DNA of 64,000 nt, from the NCBI GenBank assembly GCA_902384585.1, contig CABMCJ010000004.1, positions 634,086 to 698,085 on the forward strand. The letters run 5' to 3'. Every line of letters begins with the position of its first letter. The stretch's first letter is position 1. Below, one piece after another: positions 48,579 to 57,995 of the stretch. The translations under genes were made by a program, and so were the position numbers. The notes beneath the pieces are model-generated. The model was not told the origin of the DNA. It ran no database searches and was given only the letters and a program-made list of their open reading frames with translations. Source of the stretch: Candidatus Anstonella stagnisolia (lineage in GTDB: Archaea; Micrarchaeota; Micrarchaeia; Anstonellales; Anstonellaceae).

Positions 48579-50186
48579 GTGGAAGAAACGCAGGCATACG
48601 TAGAACTTAACAAGCGCTGGAAGGCAGCATGCCGCATAGTGCTGGGCGGCGAGGTAGGGGAGCTTCTTGAATTTGAAAAATGGCTGGATGAAGCAAACGA
48701 GCCAATGGAGCATTTGCCATCAAGCGTTTCGGGGAAGGAAATCTCTTTTGGCGAGTGCGGGTATGCAAAAGGTTCAAAGAGAATAGGGTTTTCAGAAATA
48801 GATTTTGGAAAGAAATTTGAGCCACTCTCAATAAATGAGATGAAGGATTTGGATTCCGTAGCAGAAGCGGTTGCAGAGAGAGCGTACTATTGCGGCAACA
48901 TAGTGCTTGGGAACTCGAAGTTCGTGGAGCGCTCCTCAAATGTTACGGACTCGTTTTATGTATACAATTCAAGGTTCGTGAGCGACTCGAAATATGCTGC
49001 ATATTGCTCGTACTTAAGATATGCAGAAGATGTTTTTGGGAGCACAAACGACGTGTATTCCAAATTCCTTATAAGGGGGCTTGATACGCACAAGACGCCG
49101 CGCAGCCTTGAGCTTTGCGGCACTTATGTGTGCCCGGACACGTATTTTTCCTCGCGCTGCATGGACTGCCATGACTGCATGTTTTCCTTTAACCTGAAGG
49201 CAAAGGAATACCGGATTGGGAACTTTGCACTTGTGCGGGACAAATACGTGAAAATAAAGGAAAAGCTGCTTGAAGAAATGAGGCAGGAGCTTCGTGCGCA
49301 TAAGAAACTTCCTTCTTTGATAGAAATAGCTGCAAGTTCCAAAAGTTATGCAACAGAAAACCGGAAAATGCTCGCGCAAATAGCAAAGGAAGCTGCGGAA
49401 AAAGGTGAGAAAGAGGATATGGCGCCCATTCAGAAAGCGTTTGAGAAAACAAGCGCAATAGTGCTGGGCAAAAGCCTATGCGAAATGCAAAAATATGAAA
49501 ACTGGCTGCTTGGGCATGTCAAATCCATAAAGACTGGTGCATCTGCTGCAAGCAAAAGGCAGGTATCTATTGGAATGTTCATCCCGTATTGCGATTATCC
49601 TGCGAATATGCTGCTTGGGATAGGAGAGGGATGGAAGGCGGGCGAACTGCTTTCAATCTCGCAGCAGGAGGCAGAGGGAATAAGTTTTGCGAGTGTAAAA
49701 GACAGCATAGGAAAAATAGCATATTTTGTTCCAGAGGCGCGCCTGCGCGAAAATACGAATCTTATAAACACGGCGCTTGGGTATAATTCACAGAATTGCT
49801 ACAAGGGAGGGATTTATTCACAGGCAAAATACTGCGGCTGCTCTTTCTGGCCACGCGAATCCGAGCACATGTTCGGATGCGATACTGCGTTTTCTTCCTC
49901 TTTCTGCCTGCACACATATTTTTCTAATAATATTACGCGGTCTTTTGAGGTAGATGCATCAAGGAACTGCTCTGGCTCGTATTTCCTGCACAATTGCGAG
50001 AACGTGCAGGACTCCATGTTCTGCTTTAATGTGAAGAATTTGAGGAATGCAATTGGAAATGCGGCATTGCCTGCGGACAAGTTCGCTGCAATAAAAAGTG
50101 CTCTTGTTGGGCAGATGCACTCGGAACTGGAGAGAAAGAAAGAGCTAAAAACTGGCATCTACAATATAGGTGCCGGTAGTGTGTAA
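48579..50186 (+). CDS. Duplicated Cys-rich beta-solenoid protein, paralogue C
   Basis: 535 residues from a GTG at 48579 (M-E-E-T-Q-A-Y-V-E-L-N-K-R-W-K). N half: RWKAACRIVLGGEVGELLEF, PLSINEMKDLDSVAEAVAER, ladder NSKFVERSSNVTDSFYVYNS, cluster CMDCHDCMFSFNLKAKEYRI. C half: QKAFEKTSAIVLGKSLCEMQ, CGCSFWPRESEHMFGCDTAF, cluster NCENVQDSMFCFNVKNLRNA, end KKELKTGIYNIGAGSV. Its TAA overlaps the ATG of paralogue D (TAATG), so C and D are translationally coupled. Confidence 0.82.
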   Translation: MEETQAYVELNKRWKAACRIVLGGEVGELLEFEKWLDEANEPMEHLPSSVSGKEISFGECGYAKGSKRIGFSEIDFGKKFEPLSINEMKDLDSVAEAVAERAYYCGNIVLGNSKFVERSSNVTDSFYVYNSRFVSDSKYAAYCSYLRYAEDVFGSTNDVYSKFLIRGLDTHKTPRSLELCGTYVCPDTYFSSRCMDCHDCMFSFNLKAKEYRIGNFALVRDKYVKIKEKLLEEMRQELRAHKKLPSLIEIAASSKSYATENRKMLAQIAKEAAEKGEKEDMAPIQKAFEKTSAIVLGKSLCEMQKYENWLLGHVKSIKTGASAASKRQVSIGMFIPYCDYPANMLLGIGEGWKAGELLSISQQEAEGISFASVKDSIGKIAYFVPEARLRENTNLINTALGYNSQNCYKGGIYSQAKYCGCSFWPRESEHMFGCDTAFSSSFCLHTYFSNNITRSFEVDASRNCSGSYFLHNCENVQDSMFCFNVKNLRNAIGNAALPADKFAAIKSALVGQMHSELERKKELKTGIYNIGAGSV

Positions 50187-51739
50187 TGGATTTGCAGAAC
50201 GCATTTGACACAACTGGTAAAGTTCTTTTTGGGCAGCCAGTGGGAAAGCTTTCGGATTTTAAGGAATATTTGAGCGAAACGCTGCTGCCTTACCAGACGA
50301 AAAAATCATTTCTTTCGGGCAAAAGTGTTACGCTTACCAATCCTTCTTACCCTGCGGATGCGAAATTTATTTCGCAGGATGAAATGGCGCAACTCAAGTT
50401 CCAGCCGCTTAAAACGAATGAGATAAAGGATATTGATTCGCTCCTTTCTGCTGTGCGCGAGCGCGTTGTGTTCTGCGGCAATAAGATGCTGGGCAGGAAC
50501 TATGAAGTATTTGATGTTGATGATTGTGTGGACTGCACAAACGTAATCTCATCAAACAATGTGTACAATGTGAAAAACGGGGCGTACAATTCCTTTTTGC
50601 GAGAGGCAGAGAGCGTATTCGGGGTTTTCGGGGTGCCTGGTGCAAGCTTTTGCATGCGCTGCTTTGAGGGAGTGGGTGCAACGCGCTGCTTTGAGTCCTA
50701 TTACATGAAGGAAATTGCGGACATGTATTTCTCATTTAATTGTGTGGGCTGCTCTGAAGGGATTTTTGCGTTTAATTTAAGGGGGAAGCGGCACACGATA
50801 GGGAATTTGCAGCTTGAGAAAGACAAATATCTTGCGCTTAAGAAAAAACTTGTTGCGGAAATGGGGGAGGAGCTTAGGAAAAAGAAACGGATGTTCTCAA
50901 TTGTGGAGGTTGCGGTTTTCGGAAGGGATAAAAAGAAAATAAAGGCGCCTGAGATTGCGTATGATTCGCCTGTGCCGCCCAAAGTTGAGGATGCGTTCAG
51001 GAAAACATCCAAAATTGTGCTTGGGAAGGAGCTTTCCAATATAAAAAGTTATGAGGGCTGGCTTTTGACAACCTCCAAAATATCCCAGAAGATAAAAGGG
51101 GCGTCTGGAAAGCCGACATACAGGGTGGATTGGTTCCCTGTGCTCAAGGATTTGCCTGCTGATAGATTGTTGCCGCTTGATGAGGCGCTTGCATCCGCGA
51201 AAAATGCAATTGAGATTGGGAAGGATGAGCAGCCTTCATTGCAGGAAGTGCTTTCGCGCATTTCCAAGAAGGCGTTCTTTACGTTCGAATTTGTGGATGG
51301 GTACAACCAGAATTGCGTGGACATCTCGTCCATTTTCACAGGATATGAGTCCTACAAATGCTTTGATGTCACGAACTCGAAATACTGCGCATACACGTGC
51401 GGGCAGGCAGATACGGAGCACAATTTCGGTGGGTACATGCGCATGCTGCATTCGCAGTTCTGTATAAACTGCTTTAATTCCACGAAACTGAACTCGTGCT
51501 TTGAGGTGGATTGATCGTATTCCTCAAGGGGTTGCTATTTCTGCCACAATTGCGAGAACATTTCGGACTCCATGTTCTGCTTTAATGCGAAAAACTTGAG
51601 ATATGCGGTTGGGAATGTGGAGGTTGGGCAGGAAGAGTTTATGCGGCTGAAGGGGATTTTGCTCTCTTATGTGCAAAAAGAGCTTGAGAAAAAGAAAAGG
51701 CTGGACTTGAACGTTTTTAACGTCGGGTGCAAAAGATGA
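50186..51739 (+). pseudogene. Paralogue D of the solenoid family, interrupted by one in-frame TGA
   Basis: The frame runs from ATG 50186 to TGA 51737-51739 (517 codons) with a single TGA at 51512-51514. Sequence on both sides is normal family sequence: NSCFEVD before and the C-H-N-C-E-N, DSMFCFNAKNLRYAVGN end after. The length between them equals that in B and C, so it is a point change and not a frameshift. The truncated 442-residue product would lose the last Cys cluster and helical tail. The end overlaps the start of paralogue E (ATGA). TGA ends many genes here, so general recoding is unlikely. Confidence 0.75.
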
Positions 51740-53316
51740 GCGAAGCAATGTCTGTGCTGGATAGGCGCTGGCGCAATGCGTGCAAGGTCGTTTTTGGGCA
51801 GGAGGTTGGCGCCCTTGAACAGTATATGCCGTGGCTGGAAGGCATGATAGCGCCCAATGTTATGAGAAAGTCAAGCATTAGTGGAAAGGAAGTTGCATAT
51901 GCGATAGGGGAGTACGCGGAAAATTTAAGGTGGGTAAGCTTTGATGAGGTTGGAAGCAAATTCGGGCAGCTAAGCACCGATGGGATAAAGGGCATGGAGT
52001 CGCTTTTGGAGGCAGTGGGCAAAAGGGCGCAATACGCAGGCAATATAGTGCTTGGGAATTCTGCGCATGTTGAGAAAAGCTCCAGCATAAGCGACAGCTT
52101 TTACATGTACGGCTGCAGTTTGCTTGGCGATTCCAAATACTGCGCAAACTGCTCAACGGGCCGCCTATGCGTCGATTCTTTTGGCACCCACGGCCCAGGG
52201 GAATCAGAGTTTTGCATACGCTGCACGCAAACTTACAGGGACAAGAGGTGTTTCGAGCTTTGGCTGAGCCAGAACTGCTCGGACTGCTATTACTCATATA
52301 ACCTGAACAACTGCACCGACTGCATCTTCTGCTTCAACGTGAAGAACAAGCGAAACTGCATCGGCAACCTGCAGCTGCCGCGCGAAAAATACCTGAGGAT
52401 AAAGGACAAACTGCTTGCTGAAATGGCGGATGCGCTTGTGCACAAAAAGAAGCTCCCCTCCCTGATGGAATTGGCTGCGCAAATGCCGCCTGGGAAGCCA
52501 AACGTGCCCAAAGCCGCGCAAGATGCACAAGACGATACTGGGAAAAATGCTGCGGAAGGCGCGTTTGGCAAAACAACTGCGCTTCTGCTTGGAACGCCCC
52601 TAAAGGGCATTGATTCGTACAAGAAATGGCTGGAGCGCCACATTTATGTCGTGGAAGGGAAAACCTCGGTTGCCAGCGGGCGCATTATTTGGACAGTGCC
52701 ATATGGGATTGCAGTAGTGGAAATACCAAAGCACAGGATAGTGGCAATGGATGAGGCGCTTGAGATAGGCAAATTAAGCATAGGCGAATGCGACGCTGAA
52801 AAAATCACCCTTTCAAATGCCCCGCAATTTCTCAAGAACTTGGCATTTTTCCCGGTTGAATTCCGCACCGGGACCAACATCGGCACAAGCGAATGCGCAA
52901 CGGTGATAGACAGCACCTTTTCCTACCGCACATCTGACATGGTATATTCGAAATATTGCGGTTACACGTTCTATCCAAGAAGCAGCGAGCATGCGTTTGG
53001 CTGCAACCAGATTTTTGATTCCAGCTTTTGCATAAATTGCTACTATTCCGTGAAATTGACGCGCTGCTTTGAGATGGACTCGTGCAGGGGCTGCTCGGAC
53101 TGCCTGTTTTGCCACAATTGCGAGAATGTGCATGAGAGCATGTTTTGCTTTAATGCAAAGAATTTGAAGAATGCGATTGGGAACGTACAGCTTGCACCTG
53201 AAGAGTACATGCGCATAAAGAAGCTCGTGCTTGGGGAAATTGCACGAAAACTGGAAAGGGACAAAAACCTTGGGCTGGATATTTACAATGTCGGTGCTGC
53301 AAAAAGGAAAAATTAG
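51736..53316 (+). CDS. Duplicated Cys-rich beta-solenoid protein, paralogue E
   Basis: 526 residues from ATG 51736 (MSEAMSVLDRRWRNACKVVF), which overlaps the stop of paralogue D. N half: ladder NSAHVEKSSSISDSFYMYGC, clusters CSDCYYSYNLNNCTDCIFCF and the NVKNKRNCIGNLQLPREKY stretch. C half: EGAFGKTTALLLGTPLKGID, then CINCYYSVKLTRCFEMDSCR, cluster CSDCLFCHNCENVHESMFCF and end NLGLDIYNVGAAKRKN. The N half is the most Cys-rich of the five. Convergent with the large ATPase gene, one base between their stops. Confidence 0.82.
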   Translation: MSEAMSVLDRRWRNACKVVFGQEVGALEQYMPWLEGMIAPNVMRKSSISGKEVAYAIGEYAENLRWVSFDEVGSKFGQLSTDGIKGMESLLEAVGKRAQYAGNIVLGNSAHVEKSSSISDSFYMYGCSLLGDSKYCANCSTGRLCVDSFGTHGPGESEFCIRCTQTYRDKRCFELWLSQNCSDCYYSYNLNNCTDCIFCFNVKNKRNCIGNLQLPREKYLRIKDKLLAEMADALVHKKKLPSLMELAAQMPPGKPNVPKAAQDAQDDTGKNAAEGAFGKTTALLLGTPLKGIDSYKKWLERHIYVVEGKTSVASGRIIWTVPYGIAVVEIPKHRIVAMDEALEIGKLSIGECDAEKITLSNAPQFLKNLAFFPVEFRTGTNIGTSECATVIDSTFSYRTSDMVYSKYCGYTFYPRSSEHAFGCNQIFDSSFCINCYYSVKLTRCFEMDSCRGCSDCLFCHNCENVHESMFCFNAKNLKNAIGNVQLAPEEYMRIKKLVLGEIARKLERDKNLGLDIYNVGAAKRKN

Positions 53317-53317
53317 C

Positions 53318-55702
53318 TTATTTCTTTTTCTTTGCCTTTGCAAGCGGCTTTTTCGCGCTCTTCTTTGCTTTTGGAGCGCTTGCCTGCTTCTTCTTTATTG
53401 CGTCTATTTGCTCAAGGAGAGAGCTTCGCGCGGGCTTTTCTTCTTCGGCAGGGGTTTCCTCTTCCTGAGTTAATGAGAACTCGTTTTCGCCAAAGGGCTT
53501 TTCTTCGGAAGATTGTTCGTTTTCTTCGTGCGCGCTTTCTTCGGAAGCACTCTCTTCTGTTTTTTCTTCCGTGCTTTCTTCTTTTTCTTCCTGGGAACTT
53601 TGAGAAAATTCATCTTCACTTGGTTTTTCTTCTTCAGGTGCGATTGGTTCTTCTGCTTCTTCATGAACTGCACGCCTTTTCCTCTTGTGCGGCTTTGTCT
53701 CCTCGCCCTCAAGCTTGCGCAGGTCCTCCTCAAGTTTGAAGTCCATCCAGCTTGGCTTTTCCTCAGCTTGTGATTCGGGTTTTTCCTCTTGAGATTCTGA
53801 ATCTTTTTCAGTGTGCATAATTGATTCGTGCGATTCTTCGTGTCCTGTATGCATTTCGGATTCATTTTCAGTGTGCATTGTGGTTTCTGCTTCGGATGAG
53901 CCTGCGCCGTGCATGCCGCCCGTTTCAGTTTCGGGCTTCTTCACTTTGTCGCGCGCTGCCATTGCCTTTTCGTATTTCTCTGCGAGCTGCTGGGAGGTTA
54001 CGCTGCTTTCGGAATAGCCCCAGCGCGCAACGTCAACCACTTTCAGCTTCATGGGAAGGATGTATTTTTTGCCGTCGTACAGGCGCACCATGCATTCTCT
54101 TTGGTGCAGGCGCACGAACATTTCCTTCTTGGACTCCTCTATTTCTGTTTGCGAGCGGGCTTTCTTGAAGTATTCTTCAACTTTTATCTCCATTATGGAG
54201 CTTATCATTGTCGCGTCCTGGCGGTTGAGCTTGAATGCGATGATGTTGCGGATGTTGGATATTATGCTGTCATGCACTTCCTTGGAGAGCTGCCCGAGGT
54301 ACTGCATTGAGAGGTATGCGTAGAGGTTGAATTTGCGCGTCTCCGCGAGAATGTCGCGCACCACGCGGGTTTCCACGCGCTGGAATTCGTCCATCACAAG
54401 GATGGTGGGCTTGTCAAGCTTCTCAGTAATTGCGAGTATGTACATCTGGTTTATGATGGCGCCTGCAAGGAAGTTTATCATGCGCTTTCCAAAGAAATTC
54501 GGGTTAAAGGACACGACTGTGATGCGGTTGTTTTTCACAAGGTCGTAGAGGTTCTCTTGTTTCTTGTCCCCGCCTAAATACAACTCGTATTCCCCAACGA
54601 AGTTGAGGATGGGAAGCACTGCATCGTTGAAATGGTGGATGTAAATGTCGTTGAACTCCTCGTCAAAGAAGCGCTTTACCTCGTCGTTGTTTGTCTGGGA
54701 CACGAACTCGGCGCGCTTTGAGGAATCTGTAAGGAGAAGGGAAACGTTTCGCAAATCCATCTTGTCTATTGCGGAGAGAAGATGTACGGCGTAGAAGAGG
54801 ACGCGCTCGGAATATTTGTTTTCCTGCCCGATTGCGGAAGAGAGAAGCTGCGCAATAAGCTGAGTCATGAGGGGAGTTTTCACGCCGCCAACGTCAAGGG
54901 GCTCAATGTAATTGTCTATGAGGTTCACGATTTTTTCATTCGGGAAGACCTTGAGGAATTCCCCGTGCGGGTCTATTATCACAAAGCGCACGTCGTCCTT
55001 TTGCTTTGCCTCAATTGCCTTGAGCATTGCGTAGAGCGCCTTGCTCTTTCCTGTGCCTGAGGCTCCCACTATCAAGGTGTGCTGGAAAAAGTCAAAGTTG
55101 TCCACTCCCAAAGTCATTCCGGTTTCTTCAAACACGGGAAACTGGGAGGAAAGGGACATGCGCTTGGGTATGGGCTCTAGAACCTCCACGTATACTGAGG
55201 GGTTCTGTTCCATATCCACTATCATGAAGCGTTCCGGGGTTGTGCTGAGAATGATGCTCTTTCGCCCAAACTCGTCAATTGCGCTCCCGTAGCCCCAGTA
55301 TTTGCCGAGCATCTTTATCACGCGCAAGTGCACGTCTTCCATTTTTTCCTTGAGCGCAAAGGAAAGGAAATCCTGGGAGCCCATAAGCGCGTAGAATTTT
55401 GGGATTGGGAAAAGCGAGCCTTTTTTCCGCTCTATTTCCAGCGGGTCCGAGAGCTTGTAGGGGAAAACCAGCATTGATGTTTCCTCCATGCCCTTTCGGT
55501 CCTTTATGTAAAAGTGCACGGTGTTGAGCTTTCTCTCTATGTAAATGTTGAGCGGGTTCGTGGAGAATATGTCGGAGAAATCAATAAAGCCGAAAAGCGG
55601 AAGGCGGGTTTTTGTGAGCTGGTTGAAGAAATTAAGCACGTCCCCTGCCTTTATGTTCACTGTGTAGAGCAGGACCTCCCTAACGCTTATTTTGCCTCCC
55701 AT
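53318..55702 (-). CDS. VirB4/HerA-like ATPase with an acidic low-complexity tail
   Basis: 794 residues. Walker A is G213-S220 (GASGTGKS), VRFVIIDPHGEFLKVFP follows, Walker B is PTILVMDEFQRVETRVVRDI and the motif AYLSMQYLGQLSKEV is an A-x-x-x-Q region, all like VirB4/TrwB/HerA pumps. The first 200 residues hold beta-rich N-terminal parts. From about 590 the tail is Glu/Ser/Lys-rich with MHTE repeats (three M-H-T-[EG] units) and ends in a Lys/Ala-rich basic patch (KKSAKKPLAKAKKKK), so it could bind DNA. A membrane transfer or DNA-pumping role is inferred. Confidence 0.8.
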   Translation of the reverse strand: MGGKISVREVLLYTVNIKAGDVLNFFNQLTKTRLPLFGFIDFSDIFSTNPLNIYIERKLNTVHFYIKDRKGMEETSMLVFPYKLSDPLEIERKKGSLFPIPKFYALMGSQDFLSFALKEKMEDVHLRVIKMLGKYWGYGSAIDEFGRKSIILSTTPERFMIVDMEQNPSVYVEVLEPIPKRMSLSSQFPVFEETGMTLGVDNFDFFQHTLIVGASGTGKSKALYAMLKAIEAKQKDDVRFVIIDPHGEFLKVFPNEKIVNLIDNYIEPLDVGGVKTPLMTQLIAQLLSSAIGQENKYSERVLFYAVHLLSAIDKMDLRNVSLLLTDSSKRAEFVSQTNNDEVKRFFDEEFNDIYIHHFNDAVLPILNFVGEYELYLGGDKKQENLYDLVKNNRITVVSFNPNFFGKRMINFLAGAIINQMYILAITEKLDKPTILVMDEFQRVETRVVRDILAETRKFNLYAYLSMQYLGQLSKEVHDSIISNIRNIIAFKLNRQDATMISSIMEIKVEEYFKKARSQTEIEESKKEMFVRLHQRECMVRLYDGKKYILPMKLKVVDVARWGYSESSVTSQQLAEKYEKAMAARDKVKKPETETGGMHGAGSSEAETTMHTENESEMHTGHEESHESIMHTEKDSESQEEKPESQAEEKPSWMDFKLEEDLRKLEGEETKPHKRKRRAVHEEAEEPIAPEEEKPSEDEFSQSSQEEKEESTEEKTEESASEESAHEENEQSSEEKPFGENEFSLTQEEETPAEEEKPARSSLLEQIDAIKKKQASAPKAKKSAKKPLAKAKKKK

Positions 55703-55726
55703 ATCAACGTTTTTAGCCTCAATTGT

Positions 55727-55734
55727 TTATAAAA
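55727..55734 (+). promoter_or_regulatory. TATA box of the PIN-ATPase gene
   Basis: TTTATAAA lies about 26 bases before the ATG at 55755, which implies a leaderless mRNA and fixes the start over upstream in-frame codons. The divergent ATPase gene starts 25 bases away. Confidence 0.55.
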
Positions 55735-55754
55735 GAAAGCTCCGAAATCACCCC

Positions 55755-57359
55755 ATGAGAACCAAAAATGAGCAAAGCAGCGAAATTTTCGTGTGCGACA
55801 CGTCCGTAATTGTGGATGGGCGCATACTTGAGCTTGTGAATGAGGGGAAAGTGAGCGGCACAATTGTTGTTTCGAAAGCGACCTTGGGAGAGCTTGAGAA
55901 CCAGGCGAATACGGGAAGGGAAACGGGCTTTACGGGATTGACTGTGCTGCAAAAATTGCGCGAGCTTGAGGCAGAAGGAGGCATCACTCTTGAGTTTGCT
56001 GGCTCGCGGCCAACTGCGTTCCAAATTGAGAAAGCGAGGAATGGGGAGATTGATGCAGCTATTCGGGACTTGGCGCGGCAGTTGAATGGGACGCTTATTA
56101 CGGGTGACAAGGTGCAGCACGAGGTTGCGCTTGCGGAAGGCACAAAAGTGATGTATTTGCGCTCGCATGAGGTTGCAAGCGAAGTGGGATTTGAGAAATA
56201 TTTCACGCCGGACACAATGAGCGTGCACATGAAAGAAGGATGCAAGGTGTATGCGAAAAAAGGAAAGCCAGGGGAAGTGAAGTTTGAGGAAATTGGGGCG
56301 ATGCTCTCTGTAAATGAGATGCGGGACTTGGCAAAGAGCATTGTGGAAGCAACTGAAAGGAATCGCTCGTACTACATGGAAATAGAGAGAAAGGGAGCGA
56401 CAGTAATACAGATGGCAAGGTATAGGATTGTAATTACAAAACCTCCTTTTTCGGATGGGTTTGAGATTACGATTGTGAGACCGATTCGCTCAATGGAATT
56501 TGAGGATTATGAGATGTCTCAAAAGTTGAGGAGCAGGCTTACAAGCCGCGCAGAGGGAATAATAATATGCGGGCCGCCAGGAAGCGGAAAGAGCACGTTT
56601 GCTGCTGCGCTTGCGAACCATTATGCAAGATGGGGAAAAATTGTGAAGACAATGGAAAGCCCGAGGGACTTGCTTGTGGATGACAATATTACGCAGTATG
56701 CGCCACTTGAGGGAAGATTTGAGCTCACAAATGACATTATGCTGCTTGTGAGGCCGGACTACTCCATATACGATGAGATGAGGAAGACTGAAGACTTTGA
56801 GATTTATGCGGACATGAGGATGGCAGGCATTGGGCTTGTGGGCGTGCTGCATGCGAACAAGGCGATTGATGCTGTGCAGCGCTTCATAAACAGGGTGGAA
56901 CTGGGGCTCATATCGCAGATTGTGGATACGATTGTGCTCATTAAAGGAGGCGCGATTGGAAAAGTTCTTACACTTGATTACAAGGTGAAAGTGCCTTCAG
57001 GGATGACGGAGGAGGACCTTGCGCGCCCTGTAATAGAAGTGCACGATTTTGAAACTGACAAGCTTGAGTATGAGATATACTCGTTTGGGGAAGAGACAGT
57101 CGTGCTCCCAATCTCGCGGGAAATGGAAGAGAAGAGCAGGAAAGCAAGCGAACCTATTGATGAGGAGAAAGTATTGCCTGCACTTGAGAGGCTTGTTGCG
57201 AAAATTACGAGAGGGAATTTTGAAATAGAGTTTGAGGGCAGGAAAGCGGTTGTGTACGTCGGCGCAAAGGACGTGCCTGCGCTCATTGGCAAGGGCGGGA
57301 AGAATATAATGCGCCTTGAGAAAGAGGCTGGCGTAAAAATAGACGTGCGCGAAAGGTAG
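55755..57359 (+). CDS. PIN domain-ATPase-KH protein (PINA-like)
   Basis: 534 residues. N-terminal PIN nuclease fold (IFVCDTSVIVDGRILELV with two Asp; GTLITGDKVQHEVALA with further acidic residues). A central PilT/VirB11-type ATPase has Walker A GPPGSGKS (about 272-280), and Asp/His boxes RPDYSIYDEMRKTEDF and GVLHANKAIDAVQ. The last 50 residues form a KH motif (VPALIGKGGKNIMRLEKEAG). This architecture is known from archaea (PINA), linked to DNA or RNA processing and repair. The substrate is not determined. Next gene begins five bases after its stop. Confidence 0.92.
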   Translation: MRTKNEQSSEIFVCDTSVIVDGRILELVNEGKVSGTIVVSKATLGELENQANTGRETGFTGLTVLQKLRELEAEGGITLEFAGSRPTAFQIEKARNGEIDAAIRDLARQLNGTLITGDKVQHEVALAEGTKVMYLRSHEVASEVGFEKYFTPDTMSVHMKEGCKVYAKKGKPGEVKFEEIGAMLSVNEMRDLAKSIVEATERNRSYYMEIERKGATVIQMARYRIVITKPPFSDGFEITIVRPIRSMEFEDYEMSQKLRSRLTSRAEGIIICGPPGSGKSTFAAALANHYARWGKIVKTMESPRDLLVDDNITQYAPLEGRFELTNDIMLLVRPDYSIYDEMRKTEDFEIYADMRMAGIGLVGVLHANKAIDAVQRFINRVELGLISQIVDTIVLIKGGAIGKVLTLDYKVKVPSGMTEEDLARPVIEVHDFETDKLEYEIYSFGEETVVLPISREMEEKSRKASEPIDEEKVLPALERLVAKITRGNFEIEFEGRKAVVYVGAKDVPALIGKGGKNIMRLEKEAGVKIDVRER

Positions 57360-57363
57360 TGAA

Positions 57364-57984
57364 GTGGGAGTTTCTTTTGAGGGGCTGCGGCTTTCTGTTT
57401 TTCCTACTGTTTATGAGCCTGCAGAAGACTCGTTTTTGCTTGCGAAAGTTGCATCTGGGTTAAGGGGAAAAATACTTGAAGTTGGGTGCGGAAGCGGGAT
57501 TTGTTCTATAGCGGCTGCAAAAACAAATGAAAAGAACACTGTAGTCGGAATCGACCTAAACGAGCAAGCCGTGAAATGCTCAAAAGAAAACGCCCGCGCA
57601 AATAATGCAGAAAACTGCACTTTTTTTGTGTCGGATTTATTCGCAAAGATGAAGAAGGGCGAAAAGTTTGATTTTATTTTGTTCAACCCGCCCTATTTGC
57701 CTACTGCGGCGCATGAGAAGCTGGAAAATCCGCAGGAAAATGCGGCTTATGACGGCGGGAAGAGCGGGATGCGAGTTATTTTGAAATTCCTCAAGCAGGC
57801 ACCGGAATTTTTGGCGGAAAAAGGGGAAATTTTCATAGTTGCTACTTCTCTTGGAGAGGTTGATGCAAAAATCTCAAAGATTGCTGGGAAAATGGGCTTT
57901 TCTGCAAAGGAAATTTCGTGCGAAAAGTTCTTTTTTGAGAAAATTTGCGTTCTAAAGCTAAGCAGGAATAAAAAGAAGGAGTGA
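57364..57984 (+). CDS. HemK2/Mtq2-like protein glutamine methyltransferase
   Basis: 206 residues from a GTG at 57364. SAM site ILEVGCGSGICSIAAAKTNE, motif FDFILFNPPYLPTA (N-P-P-Y), and N-terminal VYEPAEDSFLLAKV are those of the HemK2/PrmC-related group that in archaea and eukaryotes methylates the Gln of release factor aRF1. The target is inferred from the family. It overlaps the SpoU-like gene region downstream by a few bases. The PIN-ATPase gene is five bases upstream. Confidence 0.9.
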   Translation: MGVSFEGLRLSVFPTVYEPAEDSFLLAKVASGLRGKILEVGCGSGICSIAAAKTNEKNTVVGIDLNEQAVKCSKENARANNAENCTFFVSDLFAKMKKGEKFDFILFNPPYLPTAAHEKLENPQENAAYDGGKSGMRVILKFLKQAPEFLAEKGEIFIVATSLGEVDAKISKIAGKMGFSAKEISCEKFFFEKICVLKLSRNKKKE

Positions 57985-57995
57985 GTTGTATTTGC

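Noticed and set aside
51512-51514. Selenocysteine at the in-frame TGA of paralogue D
   Set aside because: Homologous positions hold Ala, Ser or Gly, not Cys, and archaeal selenocysteine is known from only a few unrelated groups. No SECIS-like element was recognised.
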